Source of the DNA: Arthrobacter sp042667405
GTDB taxonomy: Bacteria > Actinomycetota > Actinomycetes > Actinomycetales > Micrococcaceae
Assembly: GCF_042667405.1 (NCBI RefSeq)
Contig: NZ_JBHVAL010000016.1
Location: forward strand, 51,584 to 115,583
Length of the DNA: 64,000 nt
Reading direction: 5' to 3'
A program made the translations under genes and the position numbers. Under the pieces are notes generated by a model. The model searched no databases and was not told the origin of the DNA. It was given only the letters and a program-made list of their open reading frames with translations. Below are positions 7,899-16,619 of the stretch, one piece after another; the stretch's first letter is position 1; each line of letters starts with the position of its first letter.

Positions 7899-9257
7899 CT
7901 ACCGTGCGCCGACTGCGGCGTCGTCAGGGTCGACGTCGACGGCGGCCACCGGCACCTCGGGCTGCGGTTTCGGGATGAGTGCGACGGCGGCAGCGGCCAG
8001 GACCGCGATGCCGGCGAAAATCCCGAAGTTCGCCTCGAACGGGAGCTTCGAACCGGCAATCCAGCCACCGATCAAGGGCCCCGAGATGGCGCCAAGCCGG
8101 GCGAAGCTGAGGGCCCACCCCGTAGCTGTGCCGCGCACCTTCGCCGGGTAGTAGTCGGCGATGTAACCGGTGAGGACCAACGACGTCGAGATGGATCCGA
8201 CGCCGGCGAAAGCCACGAACAGCAGGTTGACCACCATCGTGTTCGGGAAAACCAGGAGCATGATGCCCAGGCCACCCAGGATGTAGAAGACCACCAAAAT
8301 CAACTTCTTGCCGTACTTGTCCGCAGCGCGGCCCAGGAGCAGGCCGCCGATGGCAGAGGCCAGGCTGAAGACCAGCAGGAAGGTCAGTGATGATCCGAGG
8401 TCGTAGCCGGCCTTCTTCATGATGCTCGGCAGCCAAGTGTTCAAGCCGTAGACCAGGAGCAGGCCGCAGAACAGCGAGATCCAGAAAAACACGGTGGAGC
8501 GCAGGTACTGCAGGGAGAACATCGTGGTGATGGTTTTCCACCATGGATCCGCAGCCTGGCTGCCGGTGGGGTTGGCGGCAACCACCGGCCGGTAATCCGT
8601 GATTCCCAGCTTTGCCGCGAGCGACTTGGCTTCGGAACCCCGACCCTTTGACTCCAGGTACTCCAGGGATTCGGGCAGGAACTTCCAGATCACCGGCAGC
8701 AACACCACGGGAGCGGCGCCGATCGCGATGACGGCACGCCAACCACCCAGCGGCAAGACAAACAAGGCAGCAAGCGCCGCAGCCACGATGCCCAGCGAGT
8801 AGCCGGAATACATGAGTCCGTAGTTATAAGAGCGCTTGTTCGGGGCGGAGTACTCGATGGTCAGGGCGGCCGCCACCGGGATCACACCACCCATGCCCAG
8901 TCCGCCAATCAGGCGGAAGATGCCGAAGAGCTCCGGAGTGGGAGCCCATGCCGCGCCAGCCTGGGTGATGGTGAAGATAACCATCGAGGCCAGGAGCATT
9001 TTCTTGCGGCCCACGAGGTCGCTGAGGGTACCGATGAACAGCGCACCGATAAGCATGCCGATCAAGGCATATGAGCCCAAGCCACCCAATGCGAGCGGTG
9101 AGAGGTTCCACTCCTTGTATTCGGCCAGTGCCGGAAGGACGGCTCCCAGCACGCCAACGTCGTAGCCTTCGGCGAGGATCGCCAGCCAGCAGCAGAGGAG
9201 CACCACACCTGTGGTGCGCTTGGGCACGTTCCAGGTGTTGACGGGTGCGGCGGCCAT
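7899..9257 (-). CDS. MFS transporter, aromatic acid:H+ symporter-like
   Basis: 452 residues with about 12 hydrophobic helices. The first helix carries EGYDVGVLGAVLPAL, matching the D-rich helix 1 of the AAHS family (PcaK, BenK), and the helix 2-3 loop is GTLSDLVGRKKML, the canonical MFS motif A. Its place between the monooxygenase fusion and the thioesterase indicates import of the aromatic acid used by this operon. It starts 2 bases after the stop of the monooxygenase gene. The exact acid (salicylate, anthranilate or another benzoate) is not readable. Confidence 0.88.
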   Translation of the reverse strand: MAAAPVNTWNVPKRTTGVVLLCCWLAILAEGYDVGVLGAVLPALAEYKEWNLSPLALGGLGSYALIGMLIGALFIGTLSDLVGRKKMLLASMVIFTITQAGAAWAPTPELFGIFRLIGGLGMGGVIPVAAALTIEYSAPNKRSYNYGLMYSGYSLGIVAAALAALFVLPLGGWRAVIAIGAAPVVLLPVIWKFLPESLEYLESKGRGSEAKSLAAKLGITDYRPVVAANPTGSQAADPWWKTITTMFSLQYLRSTVFFWISLFCGLLLVYGLNTWLPSIMKKAGYDLGSSLTFLLVFSLASAIGGLLLGRAADKYGKKLILVVFYILGGLGIMLLVFPNTMVVNLLFVAFAGVGSISTSLVLTGYIADYYPAKVRGTATGWALSFARLGAISGPLIGGWIAGSKLPFEANFGIFAGIAVLAAAAVALIPKPQPEVPVAAVDVDPDDAAVGAR

Positions 9258-9259
9258 GG

Positions 9260-11665
9260 CTACTTCACCAGGACCGATGCTGCGCCCGCGGATGCGGCCG
9301 TTGCTGCCGGTGTCCAGCGGAGATGGGTGGTGGCCTCTTCAGCGTCGGGTTCCTTGAGCAGGGACAGTCGCGGGCGGACGGCATCCGTACGTGAGCTCGG
9401 CGGCTTGCGGCGTCCGGCGCGGAACTGCGGGATCCACTGGGCGCCGGGGCCTTGGTATTCCTGCTCTGCCGCGGCGTGGAGGGTCCATTGGGGATCGTAG
9501 AGGTGCGTACGGCCGAGGGCGATCAGGTCGGCACGGCCGGCGAGCAGGATCGAGTTGACGTCGTCGTAGCTGGAGATGGCGCCGACGGCGATCACTGCCA
9601 CGCCTGCAGGGGCGGCGACTTCCTGCCGGATCCGGTCAGCGAACGGGGTCTGGTAGCTGCGACCGAACGCGGGCTTCTCTTCCTTGGCAACCTGGCCGGT
9701 GGAGATGTCCAGGCCCGCGGCACCGTGCTCCACAAACGCCTTCGCGATCTGAACCGAATCGTCCGAGGTGTTGCCGCCGTCGATCCAGTCCGTCGCGGAG
9801 ATGCGTACCGTCACCGGCTTGTTGGCCGGCCAAGCCGCGCGGACGGCGTCGAACACTTCCAACGGGAACCGCAGCCGGTTCTCCAGGCTGCCACCGTATT
9901 CGTCGGTCCGCTTGTTGGACACCGGCGACAGGAAGGAGGAGAGCAGGTAGCCGTGGGCGGCGTGGATTTCGAGGAGGTCGAAGCCTGCTTCATCGGCGCG
10001 CTTTGTGGCCGAGACGAACTCAGCCTTGATGGCCTCCATGCCCGCGCGGTCCAGTTCCACGGGGATCTGGTTTTCGACGCTGTACGGCAGGGCGGAAGGT
10101 CCGACGGCGGTCCAGTTACCGGAGTCGAGTGGCTGGTCGATGCCTTCCCACATGAGCTTGGTGGAGCCCTTGCGGCCGGAGTGTCCCAGCTGGGCACCGA
10201 TCTTGGCGGTGGAGCGGGCGTGGACGAAATCGACGATTTCCTTCCAGCTGTCGCGCTGCTCGTCCGTGTAGAGGCCGCTGCAACCGGGGGTGATGCGGCC
10301 GGTTTCGGAGACGCACACCATTTCGGTCATCACCAGTCCGGCACCGCCAAGTGCTTTGGAACCGAGGTGGACCTTGTGGAAGTCGCCGGGGATGCCGTCC
10401 GTGGCGGAGTACATGTCCATGGGCGAGACGATGATGCGGTTCTTGAGCTCCAGTTCGCCGATGCTGAAGGGCTGGAACATGGCAGGGGCAACATCGTTGA
10501 GGCCCTGCGATTCCGCGAAGTTGCGGTCCACTGCGTCAGCGAATTCTGGATCGCGCAAGCGCAGGTTCTCCTGGGTGATGCGGCGGCTGCGGGTGAGCAG
10601 GTTGAACGCGAACTGCGTGGGGTCCTGGTCCTTGTACTGGCCGATGCGTTCGAACCACTCCAGGGATGCCTGGGCCGCGCGTTGCGTGGACGCGACCACG
10701 GGACGGCGCTCGGTTTCGTAGGCTTCCAGGGCGTCCTGCAGATCGGCGTGCTCGTGCAGGCAGGCGGCCAGTGCCAGGGAGTCTTCCATGGCCAGCTTGG
10801 TCCCGGAGCCGATGGAGAAGTGCGCGGTGTGGGCGGCGTCGCCCAGCAGGACCACGTTGCCCTTGCGCCAGCTCTGGTTGCGGACCGTGGTGAAGTTGAT
10901 CCACTTGGAGTTGTTGGTGAGGACCTCGTAGCCGTCCAGTTCCTCGGCGAAAATCTCACGGATCTTCGCGATGGACTTCTCGTCGGAGACGCCTGGAGGG
11001 AAGACTTCATTGGCGGTCTCGTCGAAGCCCGCAGCGTGCCAGACGTCCTGGTGCATTTCCACGATGAACGTCGAACCCTCATCCGAGTACGGGTAGCCGT
11101 GGATCTGCATGACACCCCACTCGGTTTCCTTCACGAAGAACTTGAAGGCTTCAAAGACCTGGTCGGTGCCGAGCCACATGAACTTGTTGGTCCGCGGGTC
11201 CAGGCTGGGCTTGAAGGAGTCGGCGTATTTGGCGCGGATCTGGGAGTTGATGCCGTCCGCGGCAAGCACCAGGTCGTAGTTGGCTTCCAGCTCCTCGATG
11301 GCGGGGGCCAGCGTGCTGAACCGGACGTCAACGTTCAGTTCGATGCAGCGGCGCTGCAGCAGTTCCAGCAGTTCCTTGCGGCTCATGGCAGCGAAGCCCT
11401 GGCCGCCCACGGTGATGGTTTCGCCGCGGAAGTGGATGTCGATGTCGGACCAGCGCGCGAAGCGGCGGCTCATGTACTCGGCCACCACCGGGTCCGCGTT
11501 GCCGATGCCGCCCAGGGTCTCATCGGAAAACACGACGCCGAAACCGAAGGTATCGCTGGCGGCGTTGCGTTCCCAGAGGGTGATGTCGTGGGACGGGTCC
11601 AGCTGCTTCATCAGTGCTGCGAAGTACAGGCCGCCCGGGCCGCCTCCGACGATTGCGATCTTCAT
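9260..11665 (-). CDS. Fused aryl-CoA FAD monooxygenase / old-yellow-enzyme reductase (2-aminobenzoyl-CoA or salicylyl-CoA type)
   Basis: 801 residues in two parts. Residues 1 to about 380 form a PHBH-type FAD monooxygenase: VGGGPGG at 6-12, the AADGIN segment, and the GDAAHTAHFSIGSG flavin motif. Residues from about 395 to 770 form an FMN TIM barrel of the old yellow enzyme/NADH:flavin oxidoreductase family, with NRIIVSPMDMYSA and the EIHAAHGYLLSSFLSP segment. This domain order is known from Azoarcus evansii 2-aminobenzoyl-CoA monooxygenase/reductase, which hydroxylates and then partly reduces the ring; standalone relatives are salicylyl-CoA 5-hydroxylases. ATG 11665 has a GAAGGAG site. The ligase gene ends 13 bases upstream. 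Confidence 0.88.
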   Translation of the reverse strand: MKIAIVGGGPGGLYFAALMKQLDPSHDITLWERNAASDTFGFGVVFSDETLGGIGNADPVVAEYMSRRFARWSDIDIHFRGETITVGGQGFAAMSRKELLELLQRRCIELNVDVRFSTLAPAIEELEANYDLVLAADGINSQIRAKYADSFKPSLDPRTNKFMWLGTDQVFEAFKFFVKETEWGVMQIHGYPYSDEGSTFIVEMHQDVWHAAGFDETANEVFPPGVSDEKSIAKIREIFAEELDGYEVLTNNSKWINFTTVRNQSWRKGNVVLLGDAAHTAHFSIGSGTKLAMEDSLALAACLHEHADLQDALEAYETERRPVVASTQRAAQASLEWFERIGQYKDQDPTQFAFNLLTRSRRITQENLRLRDPEFADAVDRNFAESQGLNDVAPAMFQPFSIGELELKNRIIVSPMDMYSATDGIPGDFHKVHLGSKALGGAGLVMTEMVCVSETGRITPGCSGLYTDEQRDSWKEIVDFVHARSTAKIGAQLGHSGRKGSTKLMWEGIDQPLDSGNWTAVGPSALPYSVENQIPVELDRAGMEAIKAEFVSATKRADEAGFDLLEIHAAHGYLLSSFLSPVSNKRTDEYGGSLENRLRFPLEVFDAVRAAWPANKPVTVRISATDWIDGGNTSDDSVQIAKAFVEHGAAGLDISTGQVAKEEKPAFGRSYQTPFADRIRQEVAAPAGVAVIAVGAISSYDDVNSILLAGRADLIALGRTHLYDPQWTLHAAAEQEYQGPGAQWIPQFRAGRRKPPSSRTDAVRPRLSLLKEPDAEEATTHLRWTPAATAASAGAASVLVK

Positions 11666-11678
11666 GGTGATGCTCCTT

Positions 11679-13349
11679 CTACGCCTGGCTCTGGCCTGCG
11701 GCGGTAAGTTCGTTGGTGCTGGGGATGTCCTCTGCGAGGACGCGGTCGCGCAACTTGAAGTGCTGCAGTTTGCCGCTGGGATTGCGTGGAAGTTCGGTGA
11801 CGAAGCGGACATCGCGCGGGTATTTGTACGGGGCGATGGTTTGCTTCACGAAGTCCTGGATTTCCTTGCGCTTGGCAGCGTCGCCGGTGACGCCCTCACG
11901 CAGAACCACGAACGCGCACACAATGCTGCCGCGCTCCTCGTCCGGGATGCCGATGACCGCGTTCTCCACCACGTCCGGGTGCTGGTCGATGGCTGTCTCC
12001 ACCTCGGGTCCGCCGATGTTGTAGCCGGAGGAGACGATCATGTTGTCCGAGCGGGCCTGGTAGGTGAAGTAGCCGTCTTCGTCCATGGAGAACGTGTCCC
12101 CCGTAACGTTCCAACCGTTCACCACGTAGTTCGCCTGCCGGGGATCGTCCAGGTACCGGCAGCCCGTGGGCCCGATGATCGCAAGACGTCCTGTTTGGCC
12201 CGGGCCGAGTTCGTTGCCCTGCGCGTCAAGGATCGTGGCGCGGTAGCCCGGCACGGCCTTGCCCGTGGTGCCCGGCCGGATGTCGTCCCCGGCGGCGGAA
12301 ATGAACACGTGCAGCATCTCCGTGGCGCCGATGCCGTTGACCAGTCGCTGGCCCGTAGCTTCATGGACGGCTTCCCACGTTTCCTTGGACAGGTGCTCGC
12401 CTGCAGAAACGGCAACCCGGAGGCTGCTGAGCAGATCCCCGCGCTTCTCCTTCAGGATCGCGCGGTACGCCGTGGGGGCCGTGAACAGGATCGTGGCTCC
12501 GGCCTCCGCTGCCCGCTCAGCCAGTTCCACCGGCCCGGCCTTCTCCGTCAGCAACGCAGAAGCGCCGAACCTCAACGGGAAGACCACCAGTCCGCCGAGG
12601 CCGAAGGTAAAGGCCAGCGGAGGAGAACCCGCGAAAACATCATCGGCCGTGGGCTGCAGGATGTACCGGGCAAAGGTGTCCGCGTTGGCGAGGATGTCGC
12701 GGTGGAAATGCATGGTCACCTTGGGCACGCCCGTAGTTCCGGACGTCGGCCCTAGAAGGGCAACGTCGTCCGAGGACGTGTCTACTGGCGTGAACTGCCC
12801 GCTCTTGCCCTCGCAGCGGGTGGTGAGGTCGCCGTCGTCGTTCTTTCCGTACGTCAGGACAGCGACGTCCGCACCGGCCGCAACCGCGAGCTCGTCCACG
12901 AATCGGTGGTCCGAGATCGCGACCACGGGCTTGGTGAGCTGGATGATCGTGGCGACTTCGGTGGAACGCAGCATGGGCATGGTGGTGACCACCACTGCGC
13001 CGGCTTTCAGGACACCGAGCCAGGCAGCCACGATCCAGGGGTTGTTGGGGCCGCGGAGCAGGACGCGGTTGCCGGGCACCACGCCGAGGTCCTCGGTGAG
13101 TACTTGGGCAACCTGGTTGGAGCGGGTTTGGAGCTCGCCGTACGTCCAGACAACGCCGTCTGGGGTGCGGAGGGCGGGGCGGTCGGCGCCGTGCCGGGCG
13201 ACAGCGTCGTCGATCAGCACAGCGGCGGCATTGAGCCGGTCCGGGTAGTTCAGTTCGGGGAGGGTGAATTCGAACGCCGGCCAGGTATCGGCGGGCGGCA
13301 AGTGGTCGCGGGTGAACGTGTCCACGTGGGCCGATGGCAACAAGCTCAT
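11679..13349 (-). CDS. AMP-forming aryl-CoA ligase (benzoate/2-aminobenzoate-CoA ligase family)
   Basis: 556 residues of the adenylate-forming superfamily. The P-loop-like LLGPTSGTTGVPK is near residue 190, the YQARSDNMIVSSGYNIGGPEVE hinge region near 415, and the C-terminal PRNPSGKLQ carries the conserved Lys for thioester formation. The N-terminal DTWPAFEF and PDRLNAAAVLIDDAV match benzoate/2-aminobenzoate-CoA ligases. It should activate the imported aromatic acid to its CoA ester with ATP, feeding the fused monooxygenase just downstream. The start has an AAAGGAA site. Confidence 0.88.
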   Translation of the reverse strand: MSLLPSAHVDTFTRDHLPPADTWPAFEFTLPELNYPDRLNAAAVLIDDAVARHGADRPALRTPDGVVWTYGELQTRSNQVAQVLTEDLGVVPGNRVLLRGPNNPWIVAAWLGVLKAGAVVVTTMPMLRSTEVATIIQLTKPVVAISDHRFVDELAVAAGADVAVLTYGKNDDGDLTTRCEGKSGQFTPVDTSSDDVALLGPTSGTTGVPKVTMHFHRDILANADTFARYILQPTADDVFAGSPPLAFTFGLGGLVVFPLRFGASALLTEKAGPVELAERAAEAGATILFTAPTAYRAILKEKRGDLLSSLRVAVSAGEHLSKETWEAVHEATGQRLVNGIGATEMLHVFISAAGDDIRPGTTGKAVPGYRATILDAQGNELGPGQTGRLAIIGPTGCRYLDDPRQANYVVNGWNVTGDTFSMDEDGYFTYQARSDNMIVSSGYNIGGPEVETAIDQHPDVVENAVIGIPDEERGSIVCAFVVLREGVTGDAAKRKEIQDFVKQTIAPYKYPRDVRFVTELPRNPSGKLQHFKLRDRVLAEDIPSTNELTAAGQSQA

Positions 13350-13395
13350 GGCCGTTCCTTTCAGTGGTGCGTCGTTGGGGCTGGGGATGGGGGTG

Positions 13396-14265
13396 TCAGG
13401 CGCGGATCATGCCCTCTTGGGCGACGGTCGCGAGAAGTCGCCCCTGACGGTCGAAGAAGCGGCCCATGGCGAGGCCGCGGTTGCTTTGGCCGGAGATGGC
13501 GTCCTGGGCGTACAGCACCCAGTCGTCCACGCGGCCGTCGCGGTGGAACCACATGGAGTGGTCCAGGCTGGCGGTGGCGAGTCCGGGGCTGGACCAGTTG
13601 AGGCCGTGGACCCGGAGGAGCGGTTCGAGGACGGTGTAGTCGCACACGTACGCCAGTGCGGCGCGCTGGAGGTTGGCGTCATCGGGCAGGGTGTCGAAGG
13701 CCTTGACCCAAATTGCCTGCTGCGGGGCCTTTCCTCCCTCGAGTTCGACATATACCGGGCCTGGAATATGCCGCATATCGAAACTACGGCCGGTTGACCA
13801 GTAGTCTGCGGCTGGGCCTTCAGTCCCCTCCAGGGCTTCCGCAGCTGTCCGCAACGATTCAGGCTCGACGGCGGCAGGCGCCTCGGGCTGGAAGTCCGGT
13901 CCGTCTTCGGGAACCTGGAAGGAACCCATCGCGGCATATACAGGCTTGCCGTTCTGGAAACCCCGGACAGTGCGCGTGGAGTAACCGCGGCCATCCCGCA
14001 AGCGTTCCACCTCGTACCGGACCGTTGACCCGATATCCACCGGGCGCATGAAGTAGCTGTGCATCGAGTGGAGCTGCCGGTCGGCATCCACCGAGCGCAT
14101 CATCGCCGCTGCGGCCTGGGCCACCATGTCTCCACCGTAAGCCTTGGGCCACGGAACGTACTGGGTAGTGGCCTCATACGCTTCGTCGAAGACCTGCGCC
14201 TCGGTCTCCGTCAGCTCAACAGCGCGGAGGAAAGTCTCCGACGTCAGGGTTCCCGTGATCATCAT
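13396..14265 (-). CDS. Acyl-CoA thioesterase II (TesB-like, double hotdog)
   Basis: 289 residues, the usual length for TesB. PKAYGGDMVAQAAAAMM near residues 39-56 and HSMHSYFMRPVDIGSTVRYEVERLRDGRGYSTRTV near 67-100 are characteristic of the first hotdog, and the C-terminal half has LDHSMWFHRDGRVDDWVLY. It hydrolyses acyl- or aryl-CoA esters. Its start overlaps the cupin stop by one base (TAATG), so the two are translationally coupled. A second, unrelated thioesterase ends the same gene group, suggesting that CoA release occurs at two steps or serves as an overflow valve. Confidence 0.88.
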   Translation of the reverse strand: MMITGTLTSETFLRAVELTETEAQVFDEAYEATTQYVPWPKAYGGDMVAQAAAAMMRSVDADRQLHSMHSYFMRPVDIGSTVRYEVERLRDGRGYSTRTVRGFQNGKPVYAAMGSFQVPEDGPDFQPEAPAAVEPESLRTAAEALEGTEGPAADYWSTGRSFDMRHIPGPVYVELEGGKAPQQAIWVKAFDTLPDDANLQRAALAYVCDYTVLEPLLRVHGLNWSSPGLATASLDHSMWFHRDGRVDDWVLYAQDAISGQSNRGLAMGRFFDRQGRLLATVAQEGMIRA

Positions 14266-14747
14266 TAGGCCCGGCGGTAGTCGGCGAGTGTCTCGTCCGG
14301 AACGTCCTCGAGGTTGACCACGAGGTTCTCCGGGGTGCGGGCAGTCAGCCAGACGAGTTCCTCCGTGACGGACATGTTCGCCTCGACGTGTGGCATGAAC
14401 GGCGGAACGAATACCCAGTCGCCGGCTTTCATGTCGATGAACTCGCTGTAGTTCTCGCCGAAGTAGATGCGTCCGTGGCCGCGGAGGACGTAGCCGCCCG
14501 TTTCCGCTTCGCCGTGGTGGTGCGGGAGGGAACGGTAGCCGGGAGTGTTGGACACCTGGCCGAACCAGATCTTGGTTGCCGGGGTGTGCTGGATGCTGAC
14601 ACCGGAGACGCGGATGCAGTCGCCGGACTGGGCCGTATTCGTGTCCTCCGCGCCGGCACGGGTGACGACGGGTACTACCTTGCCATCGGGCTGGGCGTAG
14701 ATGGAGTTGTCGCCTTCGAGGCGGTATTCGGTGGTGGCCTGGCTCAT
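14265..14747 (-). CDS. Cupin-domain protein of the aromatic-acid operon
   Basis: 160 residues with a single cupin barrel. Metal-ligand motif 1 is LPHHHGEAETGGYVL near residues 74-88 and motif 2 is PPFMPHVEAN near 114-123. It is too short for a bicupin gentisate 1,2-dioxygenase (about 350 residues), so that activity should not be assumed. A small metal-dependent isomerase, dioxygenase-like or binding role is possible. A GAGGAG ribosome binding site precedes the ATG. It sits between the FAH-type hydrolase gene and the thioesterase II gene in the same direction. Confidence 0.8.
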   Translation of the reverse strand: MSQATTEYRLEGDNSIYAQPDGKVVPVVTRAGAEDTNTAQSGDCIRVSGVSIQHTPATKIWFGQVSNTPGYRSLPHHHGEAETGGYVLRGHGRIYFGENYSEFIDMKAGDWVFVPPFMPHVEANMSVTEELVWLTARTPENLVVNLEDVPDETLADYRRA

Positions 14748-14763
14748 GGGGTTTCTCCTCTTG

Positions 14764-14812
14764 TTTAGGCTGCGTTTTTAGGCGTGCGCTTTAGGCTGCG
14801 TTTTTAGGCGTG
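14764..14812. repeat. 26-base tandem duplication at the 3' end of the FAH gene
   Basis: TTTAGGCTGCGTTTTTAGGC plus three bases occurs twice, at 14764-14786 and 14790-14812, with a period of 26. The right copy covers the last codons and stop of the FAH-type gene; the left copy lies downstream. This looks like a local slippage duplication. Confidence 0.8.
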
Positions 14813-15634
14813 GACGGGTGCGTGGATCGCGAACCGGTTTTCCAGCCGGCCGATCCCCTCGATTTCAGTGACAAGCGTGTCGCCGTCCTGCAGAAAGCGC
14901 GGCGGGGTCATGCCCATGCCCACACCACCGGGCGTTCCCGTGAGGACGAGATCACCGGGACGCAGGATGGTGAACTGCGAAATGTAGGACAGCAACTGCG
15001 CCGGGCCGAACACGAGCGTGCGGGTGTTTCCGTTCTGCACGAGCTCGCCGTTGACGTAGCCCTTGACCTGGAAGTGCTCCCCGGCCTCGTCCGCGGTGAC
15101 CATGACCGGGCCCACCGGAGTGGTGCGGTCCCAGGCCTTGCCCTGGAACCACTGCAGCGTCCGGTTTTGCCAGTCGCGCATGGAGACGTCGTTGGCCACG
15201 GTGTACCCGGCGATTGCCTCGCGGGCCTTGTCCTCGTCCGCTTGGTACAGCCCGGAACCCACGACGACGGCCAGCTCGGCTTCCCAGTCCACGCGACCGC
15301 TGCCGTGGACTTCCACATGGTCATTGGCACCGACCAGGGTGTCCGCGTACTTGGCGAACAATGTGGGGTATTCGGGGAGGTCTCGGCCCATTTCCTGGAT
15401 GTGGTCGCCGTAGTTCAGGCCGCAGCAGATTACCTTGCCCGCACTGGGGAGGAGGGGTGCGAAGTCCGGGTTGCTGATGACTTCGCCGTCGGCTGCCTCC
15501 GCCACGGCCCGCCAGTTGTCCTGGCTCAGGAACGCGCCCACATCAGTTGCGGGAAGCGCGACGTAAGTACCGTCGCCTGTGGCGAGTGCCGCCGTCGTAC
15601 GTCCGCCCGAGATGCGCAGGGTGGCTAGTTTCAT
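14804..15634 (-). CDS. Fumarylacetoacetate hydrolase (FAH) family protein
   Basis: 276 residues. The C-terminal FAH fold shows KVICCGLNYGDHIQEMG, then DWEAELAVVVGSG with acidic metal ligands, TVANDVSMRDWQ, and the closing FTILRPGDLVLTGTPGGVGMG. Family members hydrolyse C-C bonds in ring-cleavage products (fumarylpyruvate, acylpyruvates) or hydrate and decarboxylate them. It heads the minus-strand aromatic operon, so it likely acts late in the pathway. ATG 15634 has a GAAGGGA site. An imperfect palindrome lies 26 bases upstream, shared with the divergent RidA gene. Confidence 0.87.
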   Translation of the reverse strand: MKLATLRISGGRTTAALATGDGTYVALPATDVGAFLSQDNWRAVAEAADGEVISNPDFAPLLPSAGKVICCGLNYGDHIQEMGRDLPEYPTLFAKYADTLVGANDHVEVHGSGRVDWEAELAVVVGSGLYQADEDKAREAIAGYTVANDVSMRDWQNRTLQWFQGKAWDRTTPVGPVMVTADEAGEHFQVKGYVNGELVQNGNTRTLVFGPAQLLSYISQFTILRPGDLVLTGTPGGVGMGMTPPRFLQDGDTLVTEIEGIGRLENRFAIHAPVHA

Positions 15635-15660
15635 CGCTGGGTTTCCCTTCGAGATATTCG

Positions 15661-15689
15661 ATGTGTCGACTTTTTTACGATCGTCACAT
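15661..15689. promoter_or_regulatory. Candidate operator between the FAH and RidA genes
   Basis: ATGTGTCGA and TCGTCACAT pair with one mismatch around 11 bases. It lies in the 138-base divergent region. The nearest regulator gene is the IclR-type gene at 16680-17477, but pairing of regulator and site is inference. Confidence 0.45.
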
Positions 15690-15772
15690 ATGCTCAACGT
15701 AGCAGGGCGGGAATGATCTGCATAGGGGCTTTTCAAAAGTTTTCGCAACTGCCACTACCGAGGAGGACCACC

Positions 15773-16171
15773 ATGAGCCACAAGACCATCAACCCGGAAT
15801 CGCTGCCCAAGCCGTCGGGATTCGCCCACGGCATGCTCGCCGGAAACACCGTGTTCCTGGGTGGGCAGACAGCGCTGGACAAGGACATGAACATCGTTCC
15901 CGGCGGCATCGTGGAGCAGTTCACGCAGGCGTTTTCCAACGTGCTGACCACGCTTCGGGAAGCCGGCGGCCAGCCTGAGGACCTGGTCAATGTGACCATC
16001 TATCTCACGGACGTGGACGACTACATGGCCAACGGCCGCGAGATCGGGCGCATCTGGCGTGAAATGGCCGGATCGCAGTACCCGGCGATGGCCGGTATCG
16101 GAGTCACGAGACTCTGGCAGAAGGAAGCCATGATCGAAATCCAGGGCATCGCGGTGATTCCGGAGCGCTAA
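15773..16171 (+). CDS. RidA family protein (enamine/imine deaminase-like)
   Basis: 132 residues of the YjgF/YER057c/UK114 fold. GMLAGNTVFLGGQTALDKDMNIV is followed by EQFTQAFSNVLTTLREAGG and DLVNVTIYLTDVDDY; the C-terminus contains PAMAGIGVTRL where canonical RidA has the R-x-x-V active-site Arg region, and a candidate Arg is visible. A strong AGGAGGA site precedes the ATG. Divergent placement next to the aromatic-CoA operon is notable because a 2-aminobenzoyl-CoA route would make enamine or imine intermediates that RidA-type proteins hydrolyse. It is followed by palindrome family C. Confidence 0.85.
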   Translation: MSHKTINPESLPKPSGFAHGMLAGNTVFLGGQTALDKDMNIVPGGIVEQFTQAFSNVLTTLREAGGQPEDLVNVTIYLTDVDDYMANGREIGRIWREMAGSQYPAMAGIGVTRLWQKEAMIEIQGIAVIPER

Positions 16172-16188
16172 CCCCTCCCTCCCCTCCC

Positions 16189-16251
16189 GAGTTTTTGTAC
16201 AGCTAATGCCCTTAAGAAGCCCTTTTAAGCGCATTAGCTGTACAAAAACTC
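16189..16251. repeat. Palindromic element, family C copy 1
   Basis: Perfect 21-bp arms, GAGTTTTTGTACAGCTAATG plus one base, around a 21-base loop. It begins 17 bases after the RidA stop. The T-run in the arm and strong stem could give a terminator. A second copy lies at 16618. Confidence 0.78.
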
Positions 16252-16274
16252 CCAAGTTAGGGAAGCGTTGGGTT

Positions 16275-16619
16275 ATGGGAACCGTCACTGAATACTTGGA
16301 GAACGTCAGCGCCGCCAGCCGCCCTGTCCTGGAGCGGATTGTGGAGATTGCCCGGGAATTGGCGCCCGACGCCGAGGAAGGCACCAGCTACGGGATGCCT
16401 GCGTTGCTGGTGGACGGCAAGGGCTTGGTGAGCGTGCTCGAAACCAAGAAGCACCTTGCCCTGTATCCGTTCAGCGGCCAGATCCTGCCTGAAATGTCGG
16501 AAGAGCTGGGTGGATACTCGTGGTCGCCGGGGACTCTGCGGTTCTCCGTGGACAATCCCGTGCCCGACTCGATGGTCCGGAGGATTCTGGAGACCCGTCT
16601 GGCGGCGATCCGGAAGTAG
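16275..16619 (+). CDS. DUF1801/YdhG-like small protein
   Basis: 114 residues. The fold signature GTSYGMPALLVDGKGLVSVLETKKHLALYPFSG matches the DUF1801 family, whose Bacillus member YdhG (Fra) is a frataxin-like iron chaperone. The C-terminal half has the usual GTLRFSVDNPVPDSMVRRI. ATG 16275 was chosen; longer reading frames would run into the upstream palindrome. The gene is bracketed by two copies of the family C palindrome, and its TAG stop shares two bases with the right-hand copy. Confidence 0.78.
   Translation: MGTVTEYLENVSAASRPVLERIVEIARELAPDAEEGTSYGMPALLVDGKGLVSVLETKKHLALYPFSGQILPEMSEELGGYSWSPGTLRFSVDNPVPDSMVRRILETRLAAIRK

Noticed and set aside
9452..11707. A 751-codon open frame on the plus strand opposite the monooxygenase fusion
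   Set aside because: It is antisense to a gene with clear motifs; long antisense frames are common in high-GC DNA with this codon bias. No start site or family motif was found.
14265..14747. Gentisate 1,2-dioxygenase
   Set aside because: The protein is a single cupin of 160 residues; gentisate dioxygenases are bicupins of about 350 residues.
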